A stretch of 64,000 nt of DNA, taken from Pseudomonas asgharzadehiana (GTDB taxonomy: Bacteria; Pseudomonadota; Gammaproteobacteria; Pseudomonadales; Pseudomonadaceae). The notes under the pieces are model-generated. The model was not told the DNA's origin and did not search any database. It saw nothing but the letters and a program-made list of their open reading frames with translations. The stretch is taken from positions 4,836,001 through 4,900,000 of the forward strand of contig NZ_CP077079.1 in NCBI RefSeq assembly GCF_019139815.1. The letters run 5' to 3'. Position 1 is the first letter of the stretch. Each line of letters starts with the position of its first letter. Below, one piece after another: positions 1-11,176 of this stretch. The position numbers and the translations under genes were made by a program.

Positions 1-699
1 TTATTTTATAGCCTATTCCCACAAGGCCCGCGCTGGCAGCTGACGCTAGATGGCGAAATGGCCCACTTGAGCCTGGATGACTCGCACCTATGGGACCCGG
101 ACCACTTTCTCAGCGAATGCCTGCTGGTGATCTGGCATCGCCTGGGCAGTTGGCTGATTGGCCAGCGCATCCGGCTGCACCAGGCCACGTTCAGCTACCC
201 GATGCCCGCCCACGCCAGTGAATATGACCTGCTGTTCCCCTGCCCCCTGGTGTTCGGTGCACCGAACAGCAGCCTGGTGTTTCCCGCCCGCTATTTGAGC
301 CTGCCGCTGTTGCAGGACGAACGCACCCTCAAACATTTTCTCGAACGCTCCCCCGCCGACCTGCTGTCACGCCCGGATGAAGGCGATAGCCTGAGCAGCC
401 AGTTGCGTCGTCTGTTAAGTCGCGACCGCACGCCCTGGCCGGATCTGGAAGCCGTCGCCCAACACCTGCACGTCAGCCCGCAAACCCTGCGTCGGCATTT
501 GCGCGAAGAAGGCACCAGTTTCCAGACGCTCAAGGACGAACTGCGGCGGGACATCGCCATCTACCACTTGGGCCGGGCGGATTTGTCGTTGCAAGCGATC
601 GCCGAGCAGTTGGGCTTTTCAGAACCGTCGGCGTTTCATCGGGCGTTCAAGAAGTGGACGGGGCTCACGCCGGGGGCCTACAGAGCGCAGGAGCGTTAA
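1..699 (+). CDS. AraC-family transcriptional regulator, 5' end outside window
   Basis: The reading frame is open to the first base, so this is the C-terminal 232 residues of a longer protein; the ATG at 58 is internal. The last ~90 residues form the AraC/XylS double helix-turn-helix (VAQHLHVSPQTLRRHLREEG, then a second HTH with AIAEQLGFSEPSAFHRAFKK and the closing TGLTPGAYR). The part before it looks like the arabinose-binding-type sensory domain of OruR-like Pseudomonas regulators. The target cannot be told because the neighbour it would control is outside the window. Confidence 0.85.
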   Translation, partial: LFYSLFPQGPRWQLTLDGEMAHLSLDDSHLWDPDHFLSECLLVIWHRLGSWLIGQRIRLHQATFSYPMPAHASEYDLLFPCPLVFGAPNSSLVFPARYLSLPLLQDERTLKHFLERSPADLLSRPDEGDSLSSQLRRLLSRDRTPWPDLEAVAQHLHVSPQTLRRHLREEGTSFQTLKDELRRDIAIYHLGRADLSLQAIAEQLGFSEPSAFHRAFKKWTGLTPGAYRAQER

Positions 700-717
700 A
701 GATGTGTCGCCTGGCCG

Positions 718-800
718 GGCCTCATCGGGGGCAAGCCCCCTCCCACACTTGAATGTATTCAGAGATCAAAATGTGGGAGGGGCTTGCCCCCGATGAGGCC
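718..800. repeat. REPIN-type inverted repeat
   Basis: Two inverted REP arms (GGGGGCAAGCCCC-TCCCACA and its reverse) are extended by GGCCTCAT/ATGAGGCC at the outer ends and separated by about 25 bp. It lies between the convergent AraC-type gene and phoQ and may also end both transcripts. Confidence 0.85.
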
Positions 801-817
801 TTTACAGCCCATAAGGA

Positions 818-2164
818 TCAAACAGCCGGAAAATGAATCCTGAACGCCGCCCCACCCAAAGGTGAATCGCCCAGGGTCAGCCGCGCGCCGTAGCTTTCGA
901 TGATGTCCTTGACCACCGCCAGCCCAATCCCCTGTCCAGGGTGCTGGCGGTCCAGCCGCTCGCCGCGCTGCAAAATCCGCGCGCGCTGATCCGGCGGTAC
1001 GCCGGGGCCGTCATCTTCGATGCACAACTCGATGCCTTCAAGGCTTTCTACCAGGCTGATGTGCACTTCGCTCAGGCACAGGCGGTAGGCGTTTTCCAGC
1101 AGGTTGCCGAGCAACTCGAGCAAGGCGCCCTTCTCGATTGGTATGTCGCACGCCTGCGGCAAGTCAAAAGACACCGTGACGCCCTTGTCGCGGTACACCT
1201 TGCCCAGCGTATCGCACAGGCTTTGCAGCACCGGTTCAAGGCGCACCTGATGGCGCACCAGGCCGCTTTTGCGCAAGCTGGCACGTTGGAGCTGATAGCT
1301 GATCTGCTGGCTCATGCGCTCGATCTGCGATTGCAGCACCCAGGCCTGGTCGCGGTCCTCGGGGCGCTGGGCCATGTCTTCGCTCACGCCTTGCAACACC
1401 GCAAGCGGGGTTTTCAGGCTATGGGCCAGGTCGTCCAGAGAATCGCGGTAGCGCGCCCGCTGCTCGCGTTCACTGTGCAGCAAGCGGTTGAGGGAGCCGG
1501 TAAGGCGCAGTAATTCACGGGGGTGTTGTTCGGAGAGACTTTCACGGGTGCCGCCCTCGATCTGGTCCAACTCCTGGCTCAACCGCCGCAAGGCTTGCAG
1601 GCCCCAGGTCAGGCCCAGCCACAGTAAGGTCAGTAGCACCAGCAATGCCGCGCCGAAACCCAGGTAAAGGTTCTCGCGCAGGCCCTCCAGGGTCAGCTGG
1701 TATTCACGCACCGGTTGCAGGGCCACGATACTGAACGCCGCGCTCTTGCCGCCAAGCAGCTTGACCTCCACGTCATAGACGAAGAATTCCTGGCCGTCGG
1801 CCTCGCGGATCCGCGCAAACTCATTGCCACGCCCGTCGTAACGCGGCTTGTAGTTGATGTTTTCGTCGCGGGTCGCCCGCGAGCGCCACACCAGGTGGCC
1901 TTCGCGGTCGTAGATATAGCCGAGCAACCGGCTATCGGTGAGGTTGAAACGCTCATCCGGCAATTGCGCCGGCATCAGCAGACGATTGTTTTCGACCCGC
2001 GCGGCCGAGATCAACGTCGTGACATCCGACGCCAGGCGCTGCTCGATAGAGTCCTGCAACGCCAGGCTGAACGCACCTTGCATGGCGGGCAACAAGCCCA
2101 GCATAAACAGCACGGCCAGGGTGGTGGCCGCCAGCATCAAGCGCACGCGTAACGAGCGAATCAA
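818..2164 (-). CDS. phoQ: Sensor histidine kinase PhoQ
   Basis: 448 residues. Membrane helices at about residues 7-31 and 168-190 enclose a periplasmic sensor domain, followed by HAMP-like linker, dimerisation helix with the phospho-acceptor His near residue 246 (LAHSLKTPLAVLQG), and an ATPase domain with N box (ELLGNLLENAYR), DDGPGVP and GQGIGLAVV boxes. It overlaps the end of phoP by 4 bp, as expected for a co-translated kinase. In Pseudomonas PhoQ senses low divalent cations and cationic peptides and controls lipid A modification and Mg2+ transport; this role is taken from the family, not from the sequence. Confidence 0.93.
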   Translation of the reverse strand: MIRSLRVRLMLAATTLAVLFMLGLLPAMQGAFSLALQDSIEQRLASDVTTLISAARVENNRLLMPAQLPDERFNLTDSRLLGYIYDREGHLVWRSRATRDENINYKPRYDGRGNEFARIREADGQEFFVYDVEVKLLGGKSAAFSIVALQPVREYQLTLEGLRENLYLGFGAALLVLLTLLWLGLTWGLQALRRLSQELDQIEGGTRESLSEQHPRELLRLTGSLNRLLHSEREQRARYRDSLDDLAHSLKTPLAVLQGVSEDMAQRPEDRDQAWVLQSQIERMSQQISYQLQRASLRKSGLVRHQVRLEPVLQSLCDTLGKVYRDKGVTVSFDLPQACDIPIEKGALLELLGNLLENAYRLCLSEVHISLVESLEGIELCIEDDGPGVPPDQRARILQRGERLDRQHPGQGIGLAVVKDIIESYGARLTLGDSPLGGAAFRIHFPAV

Positions 2165-2838
2165 CGGCAGCGCTCATTGAACAGGTAGCCCAGGCCGCGC
2201 ACGGTGTCGATCGGTTTGAACCCGGCCGGGCCTTCCAATTTGCGGCGCAGGCGGCCGACCAGCACTTCAATGACGTTTGGATCACGCTCGTCATCATCGG
2301 GGTAGAGCTGTTCCATCAAGCGGTCCTTGGCGACGACTTGCTGGTGATGGCGCATCAGGTATTCGAGGATGCGGTATTCGTAGGCGGTCAATGCCAAGGG
2401 CTGTTCGTCGAGCGACGCTTGCTTGCGGTTGAGGTCCAGCAGCAGAGGCCCGGCGACGATGGTCGACTGGGTAAACCCGCTGGAGCGACGCAGCAAGGCG
2501 TTCATGCGCGCCTCCAGCTCTTCGAACTGGAACGGCTTGACCACATAGTCGTCGGCACCGGCGGCCAGGCCTTCGACCTTGTCCTGCCAGTTACCGCGTG
2601 CGGTGAGGATCAGGATCGGGAAGGTCTTGGCCTGGGTGCGCAATTGGCGGATCAGGTCCAGGCCGCCCATGCCGGGCAGGCCCAGGTCGATGATCGCCAG
2701 GTCGTGGTTGAATTGGCCGGTCTGGTAAAGCGCCTCTTCGGCATTCGCCACAGCCTCGACCACATGGCCGCTGTCGGTCAGGCGGGTAAACAAGTGATGA
2801 CGCAACAGCGCCTCATCTTCCACCACCAGCAATTTCAT
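2161..2838 (-). CDS. phoP: Response regulator PhoP (OmpR family)
   Basis: 225 residues, very close to P. aeruginosa PhoP as remembered: receiver domain with acidic pocket (LLVVEDEALL), phospho-Asp in LAIIDLGLPGM near residue 51 and Lys in VVKPFQFEEL, then a winged-helix DNA-binding domain ending DTVRGLGYLFNERCR. I chose ATG 2838, preceded by GGAG, over an in-frame TTG four codons upstream. It follows the small exported gene at 2857-3165 by only 18 bp, so the two probably share the promoter carrying the PhoP-type box at 3221-3237, giving autoregulation. Confidence 0.95.
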   Translation of the reverse strand: MKLLVVEDEALLRHHLFTRLTDSGHVVEAVANAEEALYQTGQFNHDLAIIDLGLPGMGGLDLIRQLRTQAKTFPILILTARGNWQDKVEGLAAGADDYVVKPFQFEELEARMNALLRRSSGFTQSTIVAGPLLLDLNRKQASLDEQPLALTAYEYRILEYLMRHHQQVVAKDRLMEQLYPDDDERDPNVIEVLVGRLRRKLEGPAGFKPIDTVRGLGYLFNERCR

Positions 2839-2856
2839 AAGGCTCTCCAAAGCAAA

Positions 2857-3165
2857 TCAACTGTCCGACAGGAGGACATCATAGCGGCCCTGCAGGTCTT
2901 GCGGGCGCAGTTTAATGCCATTGAACCGGCCGCTCAGATGTTCATAGCCGACGCGGTAGGTTGGCTGCGGGGCAGCAAGCCCCAGGGCCTGGCCCCAAGG
3001 CTGGGGCTGGCTGCCTGCATCCTCGAAACTCACACGCTGGATCAGGCTACTGGTTTTCTTGGTTTTCTCCCTGCCGAACTCGGCGAAGGCACCTTCCGAG
3101 GCTTGGGCCCCGGCGGTGGCACTGAGCAGGGTCAAGGCCAACATCAGCTTTTTGATCGCAGTCAT
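2857..3165 (-). CDS. Small exported protein of the phoPQ operon, unknown function
   Basis: 102 residues with an obvious signal peptide (basic start MTAIKKLMLALTLLSATAG, probable cut after AQA). The mature part is about 80 residues, polar and without cysteines; I recognise no domain. It occupies the place held by the outer membrane protein gene oprH in P. aeruginosa (oprH-phoP-phoQ) but is not an OprH-like beta-barrel: it is about half the length and lacks repeated amphipathic strands. Position and promoter suggest induction by low Mg2+ through PhoP. Confidence 0.8.
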   Translation of the reverse strand: MTAIKKLMLALTLLSATAGAQASEGAFAEFGREKTKKTSSLIQRVSFEDAGSQPQPWGQALGLAAPQPTYRVGYEHLSGRFNGIKLRPQDLQGRYDVLLSDS

Positions 3166-3220
3166 GGTGGGTTACCTCATACGCGTTTGGGCTGTTGTGA
3201 CCAGCCTACGCAAACGCCCC

Positions 3221-3237
3221 TGAACTCCCCCTGAACA
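3221..3237 (-). promoter_or_regulatory. PhoP-type box with class-II promoter spacing
   Basis: On the minus strand TGTTCA-N5-AGTTCA forms a direct hexamer repeat with 11-bp period. It is followed after exactly 12 bp by TAGGCT, a plausible -10 (TAnnnT), at 3203-3208. This arrangement matches PhoP-activated promoters in which the box replaces the -35. It lies about 56 bp before the small exported gene and would drive that gene, phoP and phoQ. Confidence 0.65.
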
Positions 3238-3283
3238 GCCGCGGGCTATCCGCGGGCGCTGCAACTCGGCAAAATACCGCCCC

Positions 3284-4000
3284 ATGACGCCCCTACCCGC
3301 TTGCTGCACTCCACTCGATGCCCATTGGCCGCTGCCCGTTCCCTTGCCGGGCACGGTGTTTCTCAGCACCCGTTTTGACCCGGCGCTATTAACCGCTGGG
3401 GACTTCCAGCGCAGCGCCGTGCCGCCACCGCCGAGCATCCAGCGCTCGGTGGCCAAGCGCCAGGCCGAGTTTCTCGCCGGTCGAGTGTGTGCCCGCGCCG
3501 CACTGCAACAGCTCGACCACCTCAACTGCATCCCCGCGATCGGCGAAGACCGTGCGCCGGTATGGCCTTCGCATATCAGTGGCTCGATCACCCACAGCAC
3601 CGGGCATGCGGCAGCGATTGTCGGGCACAAGGCCCAATGGCGCGGGCTGGGCATGGATCTGGAAAATGTGCTGACACGAGAACGGGCGGAGCGCCTGGCC
3701 GGGGAGATTCTCACCGCTGATGAATTGCAGCGCATGGCCACGGTAGACCGCGAGCAGGCGGCCCTGTTGGTGACGCTGACGTTTTCGGTCAAAGAGAGCC
3801 TGTTCAAGGCGCTGTATCCGATTGTGCAGACGCGCTTCTACTTTGAGCATGCCGAGGTGGTGCAATGGTCGCCGGCCGGGCACGTGCGCTTGCGGCTGTT
3901 GATCGACCTGTCCAGCGAGTGGTGCCACGGCAAGGAGCTGGTTGGGCAGTTTGCGGTGGCTGATGGGCAGTTGTTGAGCCTGGTGGCCGTCGGCGTCTGA
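3284..4000 (+). CDS. pcpS: 4'-phosphopantetheinyl transferase (EntD/PcpS-like)
   Basis: 238 residues. It shows the Sfp/EntD signature pair: GLGMDLENV (Mg2+-binding Asp and Glu, near residue 124) and FSVKESLFKAL (near residue 167). These enzymes move phosphopantetheine from CoA to carrier-protein serines of fatty acid, polyketide and nonribosomal peptide synthases. P. aeruginosa has a single such enzyme, PcpS, in a similar neighbourhood near phoPQ, so this is probably the only holo-ACP/PCP-forming enzyme here. The ribosome site is weak. It is divergent from the phoP operon and convergent with the kinase that follows. Confidence 0.88.
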   Translation: MTPLPACCTPLDAHWPLPVPLPGTVFLSTRFDPALLTAGDFQRSAVPPPPSIQRSVAKRQAEFLAGRVCARAALQQLDHLNCIPAIGEDRAPVWPSHISGSITHSTGHAAAIVGHKAQWRGLGMDLENVLTRERAERLAGEILTADELQRMATVDREQAALLVTLTFSVKESLFKALYPIVQTRFYFEHAEVVQWSPAGHVRLRLLIDLSSEWCHGKELVGQFAVADGQLLSLVAVGV

Positions 4001-4011
4001 TCGATCGCTAT

Positions 4012-4035
4012 TGGGAGCAAGCCCCCTCCCACACT
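4012..4035. repeat. Single REP arm
   Basis: TTGGGAGCAAGCCCCCTCCCACAC matches one arm of the REPINs in this window, without a partner nearby. It lies between the convergent pcpS and histidine kinase genes. Confidence 0.7.
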
Positions 4036-4064
4036 GTGATCTGTGGCTACCTTCGACAGCGGTG

Positions 4065-5675
4065 TCAGGGCTTGTCCTGATCCCTCGGCCAACTCAGGCT
4101 GAAGCATGCCCCGCCCAGGTTATTGCTCTTGCCGATCAGCGCCCGCCCGCCATGCCAGTAAATAATCCGCCGCACAATCGACAAGCCCAGGCCATGCCCG
4201 CCGGACGCGCGGGTGCGGCTGTCGTCGAGACGCAGGAACGGCGTAAAAATGCGTTCCCAGGCACTTTCCGGCACACCGGGGCCGTCATCTTCCACATCGA
4301 TGCGGCAACGTACCTGGCCGACCTGATAACTGATCAACACCTGGCCCTGGGCATGGCGCATGGCGTTGCTCACCAGGTTTTGCAGGGCGCGGTGCAGGTA
4401 ACGCGGTTCGGCGTCGACCCAGGCATCGTCCCAATGCGCCGATGACAGGCAGATCCCACGGGCGACGGTCACTTGCGGGCGCAGTGGCGATAATTCGCCG
4501 ATCACTTGGTCGAGCAACGCATCAAGATCGACCCGCTGGAAATTCAGCTCCGGCGCGCCCTGCTCAAGCCGGGCGTAGGTGAGCATTTCATCCACCAGGC
4601 CGTCGAGGTCCTGGATATCACTGTCCATGCCGTCCAGGTACTTGCGCCGCGTTTCAGGGGTGGCGGCTTCGCCAATCATCTCCAGCCCAAAACGCAGGCG
4701 CGCCACCGGTGTGCGCAGTTCATGGGACACGGCGCGCACCAGTTCTCGCTGGATCGCCAGCAATTGTTGCAAGTGCTCGGCCATGCCATTGAACGCCGCG
4801 GCCAGGCGCCCTACCGAGTCGGCGCCACGGGCCGGTACCCGCACCTCCAGATTGCCTTTGGCGATGCGTGTGGCGGCGGCTTCCAGGCCGCGCAGCCGAC
4901 GCTCGAGCTGACGCACCAAGAGATAGACGATCAGGCCGATCAGGGTCAGGCCGATCAAGGCGATCAGCACCAGCCATTGCGGCGGATACGGGTTCATCTG
5001 GTACAACGGGCCGAGCTCCAGCACCCAGGGCGTGCCGACCATACCGGCAAACACGCGGATCGAGTCGCCGCCCTTGCCCAGGGCCATCACCGTATCGCCT
5101 TCCGACACACGGCGACGCTGGTCATCGTCCATGTCCGCCTGATCGAGTGTCATCAAGTGCATGTCGAAGCCAAAGCCCTTGGCCTGTTTTATATCCGCCA
5201 GCCGTTGCGGTTGCTCGGCCACCGCAAAGCGCACCAGTTCGTCGGCCAACAGGTAAATGGTCGCACGGGCCAGCTGCTCGCTGATCTGCTGCACCTCCCC
5301 CGTGAGCACCCACTGCTCTTTATCACTGACCAGGCGCAGCACGCGGGCGGCATGGGGCCCGGTCTGCTGTACCAGCACGTGGCCGCGTTGCAGGCGATTG
5401 CGCTGGCTGAGGTCCAGCTGGGCGTCGGTGAGGCTGCGCAGTTCCAGCGGAATGCCCAGCAAACGCTCCCATACCGCCAACGCGCGCTGACGCTCGATGG
5501 CGCTCATGGGGCGCAGGTTGTCGCCCATCAAGGCGAAGGTGCCATGGGCCAGGCGTTCGCGGTACTGGCCGCTGCGCACCTCGTTGAGCAAGTGCAGGGC
5601 CAGCACACCGAGCAGCGCCACCAGAATCAGCGCCGCGCACATGCCGCCGTAGATGCGCAGGAAGATCGAGTTCAC
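4065..5675 (-). CDS. Sensor histidine kinase, RstB-like
   Basis: 536 residues. An N-terminal membrane helix (residues ~8-30), a long periplasmic domain, a second helix near 235-255 (WLVLIALIGLTLIGLIVYLLV), HAMP domain, His in VRAVSHELRTPVARL near residue 315, then N box (NLVSNAMRHAQGQ), DDGPGVPE and GGHGLGLSIV boxes. The layout and the neighbour nrdA fit the unnamed P. aeruginosa pair PA1157/PA1158, related to E. coli RstBA. The signal is unknown. It overlaps the regulator gene by 4 bp. Confidence 0.88.
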   Translation of the reverse strand: MNSIFLRIYGGMCAALILVALLGVLALHLLNEVRSGQYRERLAHGTFALMGDNLRPMSAIERQRALAVWERLLGIPLELRSLTDAQLDLSQRNRLQRGHVLVQQTGPHAARVLRLVSDKEQWVLTGEVQQISEQLARATIYLLADELVRFAVAEQPQRLADIKQAKGFGFDMHLMTLDQADMDDDQRRRVSEGDTVMALGKGGDSIRVFAGMVGTPWVLELGPLYQMNPYPPQWLVLIALIGLTLIGLIVYLLVRQLERRLRGLEAAATRIAKGNLEVRVPARGADSVGRLAAAFNGMAEHLQQLLAIQRELVRAVSHELRTPVARLRFGLEMIGEAATPETRRKYLDGMDSDIQDLDGLVDEMLTYARLEQGAPELNFQRVDLDALLDQVIGELSPLRPQVTVARGICLSSAHWDDAWVDAEPRYLHRALQNLVSNAMRHAQGQVLISYQVGQVRCRIDVEDDGPGVPESAWERIFTPFLRLDDSRTRASGGHGLGLSIVRRIIYWHGGRALIGKSNNLGGACFSLSWPRDQDKP

Positions 5676-6397
5676 AGCGGCATGTCGGCGCAGGCTTCGG
5701 GGACGAACAGGTAGCCTTTGCTGCGGATGGTCTTGATCAGGCGCGGGTGAATCGGGTCGTCGCCGATTTTGGGGCGAATGCGCGAAATGCGCACATCAAT
5801 GGAGCGATCCTGACCGTCATAGCCGACGCCACGCAGGGCGATAAAGATTTCTTCGCGGGACAGAATGCGCCCGGCATTCGCCACCAGTAGCCACAACAGG
5901 TCGAATTCGGCGCTGGTCAGTTCGATGCCGCTGTCATGCAGCCAGGCTTCGCGCAGGGCGTTGTCCACCACCAACGGGCCGAATTGCAGGCGGCGCTGGT
6001 TTTCCACCGCCACGGGCTCGACCGGCTCGCTGCGCCGTAGCAAGGCCTGGATGCGCGCCAGCAACAGGCGCGGGCGCACGGGTTTGCATACGTAGTCGTC
6101 GGCGCCCATGTCCAGGCCGAGCACCTGGTCCATGTCGTCGGTGCGCGCGGTAAGCATCAGGATCACGCCGTCATAGCGTTCGCGCACCTTACGGCAGATG
6201 CTCAGGCCGTCTTCACCGGGCAGCATCAGGTCGAGGATCACCAGGTCCGGTTGCTCGGCGATGATCCGCGCCGCGGCCAGGGCGCCGTCACCTTCGACCG
6301 ACACGCGCAGGCCGTTGCTCTCCAGGTACTCGCGGGTCAACTCGGCCAATCGCTGGTCGTCCTCGACAATCAATATGTGCCAGGCTTCTTGCTCCAT
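5672..6397 (-). CDS. OmpR-family response regulator, RstA-like
   Basis: 241 residues: receiver domain with DD pocket (ILIVEDDQRL), phospho-Asp in VILDLMLPGEDG near residue 57, Thr in MLTARTDD and Lys in VCKPVRPR, then a winged-helix output domain (SREEIFIALRGVGYDGQDRSIDVRISR, given here as a single motif region near residues 180-210). ATG 6397 follows GAGGAC. It is the first gene of a two-gene operon with the kinase. Confidence 0.9.
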   Translation of the reverse strand: MEQEAWHILIVEDDQRLAELTREYLESNGLRVSVEGDGALAAARIIAEQPDLVILDLMLPGEDGLSICRKVRERYDGVILMLTARTDDMDQVLGLDMGADDYVCKPVRPRLLLARIQALLRRSEPVEPVAVENQRRLQFGPLVVDNALREAWLHDSGIELTSAEFDLLWLLVANAGRILSREEIFIALRGVGYDGQDRSIDVRISRIRPKIGDDPIHPRLIKTIRSKGYLFVPEACADMPL

Positions 6398-6670
6398 GCG
6401 TTGTCCTCATTGTTATAAAAAATGCCCCCTCCCACAGGTTGGTCTTCACCAGGCAGATACCCTGTTTGTCATGTTGGGAAGGCATAAAAGGAGGCGATTG
6501 TAGCCATGCCCCAACCCTTGCGCACAAGCCGGGAAATCCATTCGGTGATCGCATTTTTTTGTGATAGGGTTCGCGCCCTTCGAAATTCGCCGGGCTGTTT
6601 GGTCCTTGGAACATTTAGTGACAAACGGCGCAATGCAGCAGTGATGCGGCCTACACGGCAGTTCCACCTT

Positions 6671-6702
6671 TCATACACATTTTACTCACAGCGTTATCCA
6701 CA
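6671..6702 (+). promoter_or_regulatory. Cluster of three DnaA-box-like 9-mers upstream of nrdA
   Basis: TTATCCACA at 6694-6702 is a perfect DnaA box. TTACTCACA (6682-6690) and TCATACACA (6671-6679) each differ from the TTATNCACA consensus at one position. The three are in the same orientation, 11 and 12 bp apart, so they lie on one face of the helix. DnaA control of nrd is known in E. coli; here it is inferred. Confidence 0.6.
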
Positions 6703-6729
6703 GGTTAGTGCGTTGCTAAGGCGTCCAAA

Positions 6730-6777
6730 ACGCATTATCTTGTAGCTCGGCGACAACACAGACCCTACATGTAGGGT
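6730..6777. promoter_or_regulatory. Pair of NrdR-box-like palindromes upstream of nrdA
   Basis: ACCCTACATGTAGGGT (6762-6777) is a perfect 16-bp palindrome fitting the NrdR consensus acaCwAtATaTwGwgt at 12 of 16 positions. A weaker match (6730-6745, core CATTATCTTG) lies with its centre 32 bp upstream, the three-turn spacing usual for NrdR box pairs. NrdR represses ribonucleotide reductase genes in response to ATP/dATP. Confidence 0.6.
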
Positions 6778-6982
6778 TTTTGAACAAATTGCCCAACCAC
6801 ACAAGTGGCACGAAATTCAAGCGTTTTATTGCTGACACAGCGTGGAACCAACCGATTTTCAGTAGACCAAACCGCTCACGCGGATGGCACCTGTTTCTCC
6901 ATCCCGATATGGAAAACGGTACGGGTGTTGCAGGAAGAGCCTGGCACTCGCAATCAAATATAGAACGTGGAGACAACCCCCC

Positions 6983-9874
<2,892 letters not shown>

Positions 9875-9904
9875 GCTGAGCCCATTGGGTTAACCACCCA
9901 AGTT

Positions 9905-9947
9905 GAAAGCCCCCGATAGGCTTACGGCGTATCGGGGGCTTTCTTTT
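9905..9947 (+). terminator. Rho-independent terminator of nrdA
   Basis: A 14-bp perfect stem (GAAAGCCCCCGATA, 9905-9918, with its complement at 9930-9943) is followed by TTTT. Confidence 0.9.
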
Positions 9948-9970
9948 GCTGGGTGAAAAGCGCTCGCGAT

Positions 9971-11029
9971 TTAAAACAATACGGTCGCGATACCTGATTG
10001 AGGCATGCCGCCGCGCTTGCCCCACAACTCAATCCGGCCATCAATCACGGCCATCGAATGGCCACCGAACTCCACGGTGCCCACCTTGCTGTTTCTCAAA
10101 TCAGCAACGGTTGTCTGCCTGTAGAACCCTCTCAAACCCAAACGGTCCAGCCCTTCACGCGAGTGTTCGCCATCGTTGAGGCTGTTCATGGCCGCCTGGA
10201 AACTGCGCCCAGCAGTACCGTCATTGTTTTCCATCTGCGCCCGCTTGGCGCTCGCGGCATACATGAAGTTGGCATCCGTCATCATTGCCGGGTCATCGCC
10301 CTTGAAACGCGCATGAATGGCCGCCTGCCTCACCTCGTCATTGGACAGAGAAAGCTTGAAGCCATCACGCATGGTCACCTCGTAGCCGTGGCCCAACGCC
10401 TTAACGTCTTTGAAAATGTCCGTAGGTTTTTGCCCATACCGCATCATCGCCGCCTTTATCGCCGATACAGTCACGCAATTGCCGTCAGGCCCCTGCCTGA
10501 AGCCACTCCAGATATTGTCCGGCTTTTTCCCGGGGTTGCTCGTGTCGGGCTTGTAGTGGTGATGCCGTGAGCCTTCGGTAATCGGCTTGTTGCTCATCGA
10601 CTCACTGGGACCGAAGCCGCCGCGACCGGGAAAATCACCGCCGCCACCGCCATCCCTAGGCGATGGTGGTGCCGGAGAAGGGGCAGGCGTATCCGGAAAC
10701 AGGTCCGGAAACAGCATCTTTAAAAGCTCCAGCCATCGCTTGGAGCGTTCTTCCTTGAGTTGCTCAAGGATTTTCTTGAACGTGTCGTCCCCCAATGCTG
10801 TGCGTTTTTCATTGAGCCTGTCGCGCAATTCCCGGACAGTCTGGTTTTTGCCGGTACTGTGCGCGTCATCAAGCTCCTTGAGCAGTTGTGCGACGGCCTC
10901 CTTATTTTTTGCGTCCCGGTCTTCGTTGATCGCGTGTGTCGCGCCTTTGCCGCTCAAATAGAACTGTGCCGCTCCCGCGTCAAAATGCACGCCGGCCTCG
11001 CTGCGACCCATCCCCCACTGATTTCCCAT
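9971..11029 (-). CDS. Unrecognised protein with papain/calpain-like Cys-His motifs
   Basis: 352 residues. N-terminal ~115 residues are charged and helical (QLLKELDDAHSTG onward); then a Pro-rich linker (TPAPSPAPPSPR), a Gly-rich stretch and a C-terminal globular domain from about 165. That domain contains QGPDGNCVTVSAIKAAM: Gln six residues before Cys, as at the oxyanion hole and nucleophile of papain-fold (clan CA) peptidases, and later GGHSMAVIDGRIELWG, fitting the catalytic His region. There is no signal peptide. The modular build suggests a protein delivered by a specialised secretion system, but no secretion genes are nearby. It sits alone between nrdA and flgE. Function unproven. Confidence 0.7.
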   Translation of the reverse strand: MGNQWGMGRSEAGVHFDAGAAQFYLSGKGATHAINEDRDAKNKEAVAQLLKELDDAHSTGKNQTVRELRDRLNEKRTALGDDTFKKILEQLKEERSKRWLELLKMLFPDLFPDTPAPSPAPPSPRDGGGGGDFPGRGGFGPSESMSNKPITEGSRHHHYKPDTSNPGKKPDNIWSGFRQGPDGNCVTVSAIKAAMMRYGQKPTDIFKDVKALGHGYEVTMRDGFKLSLSNDEVRQAAIHARFKGDDPAMMTDANFMYAASAKRAQMENNDGTAGRSFQAAMNSLNDGEHSREGLDRLGLRGFYRQTTVADLRNSKVGTVEFGGHSMAVIDGRIELWGKRGGMPQSGIATVLF

Positions 11030-11123
11030 TGTTATTCCCCACCCAAGGTCACAAGCTCGATAGCTTCCGGCTTCATGGGTGGCATTCAGGGCGTAGGACG
11101 TTCCAGACGACGTTTGTCAGGGC

Positions 11124-11151
11124 AAAAAAAACCCCTCGATCGAGGGGTTTT
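11124..11151 (-). terminator. Terminator of the flgBCDE operon
   Basis: Perfect palindrome AAAACCCCTCGATCGAGGGGTTTT (written as two 12-base arms around 11139/11140); on the minus strand it is followed by a run of eight T. Confidence 0.9.
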
Positions 11152-11176
11152 CAGTCAAGCGCATTACGCCATGGCA

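Larger units (their letters stand above)
6398..6982. other. 585-bp intergenic region between divergent RstA-like regulator and nrdA
   Basis: No convincing gene. The left ~100 bp carry the promoter region of the two-component operon and a fragment resembling a REP arm (CCCCCTCCCACAGG, 6424-6437). The right half is AT-richer than its surroundings and holds the DnaA-like and NrdR-like sites described separately, so it is the nrdA control region. Small ORFs here have no codon bias or ribosome site. Confidence 0.7.

Noticed and set aside
6446..6745. Several short ORFs in the nrdA upstream region
   Set aside because: They overlap DnaA/NrdR-like sites and lack ribosome sites and bias.
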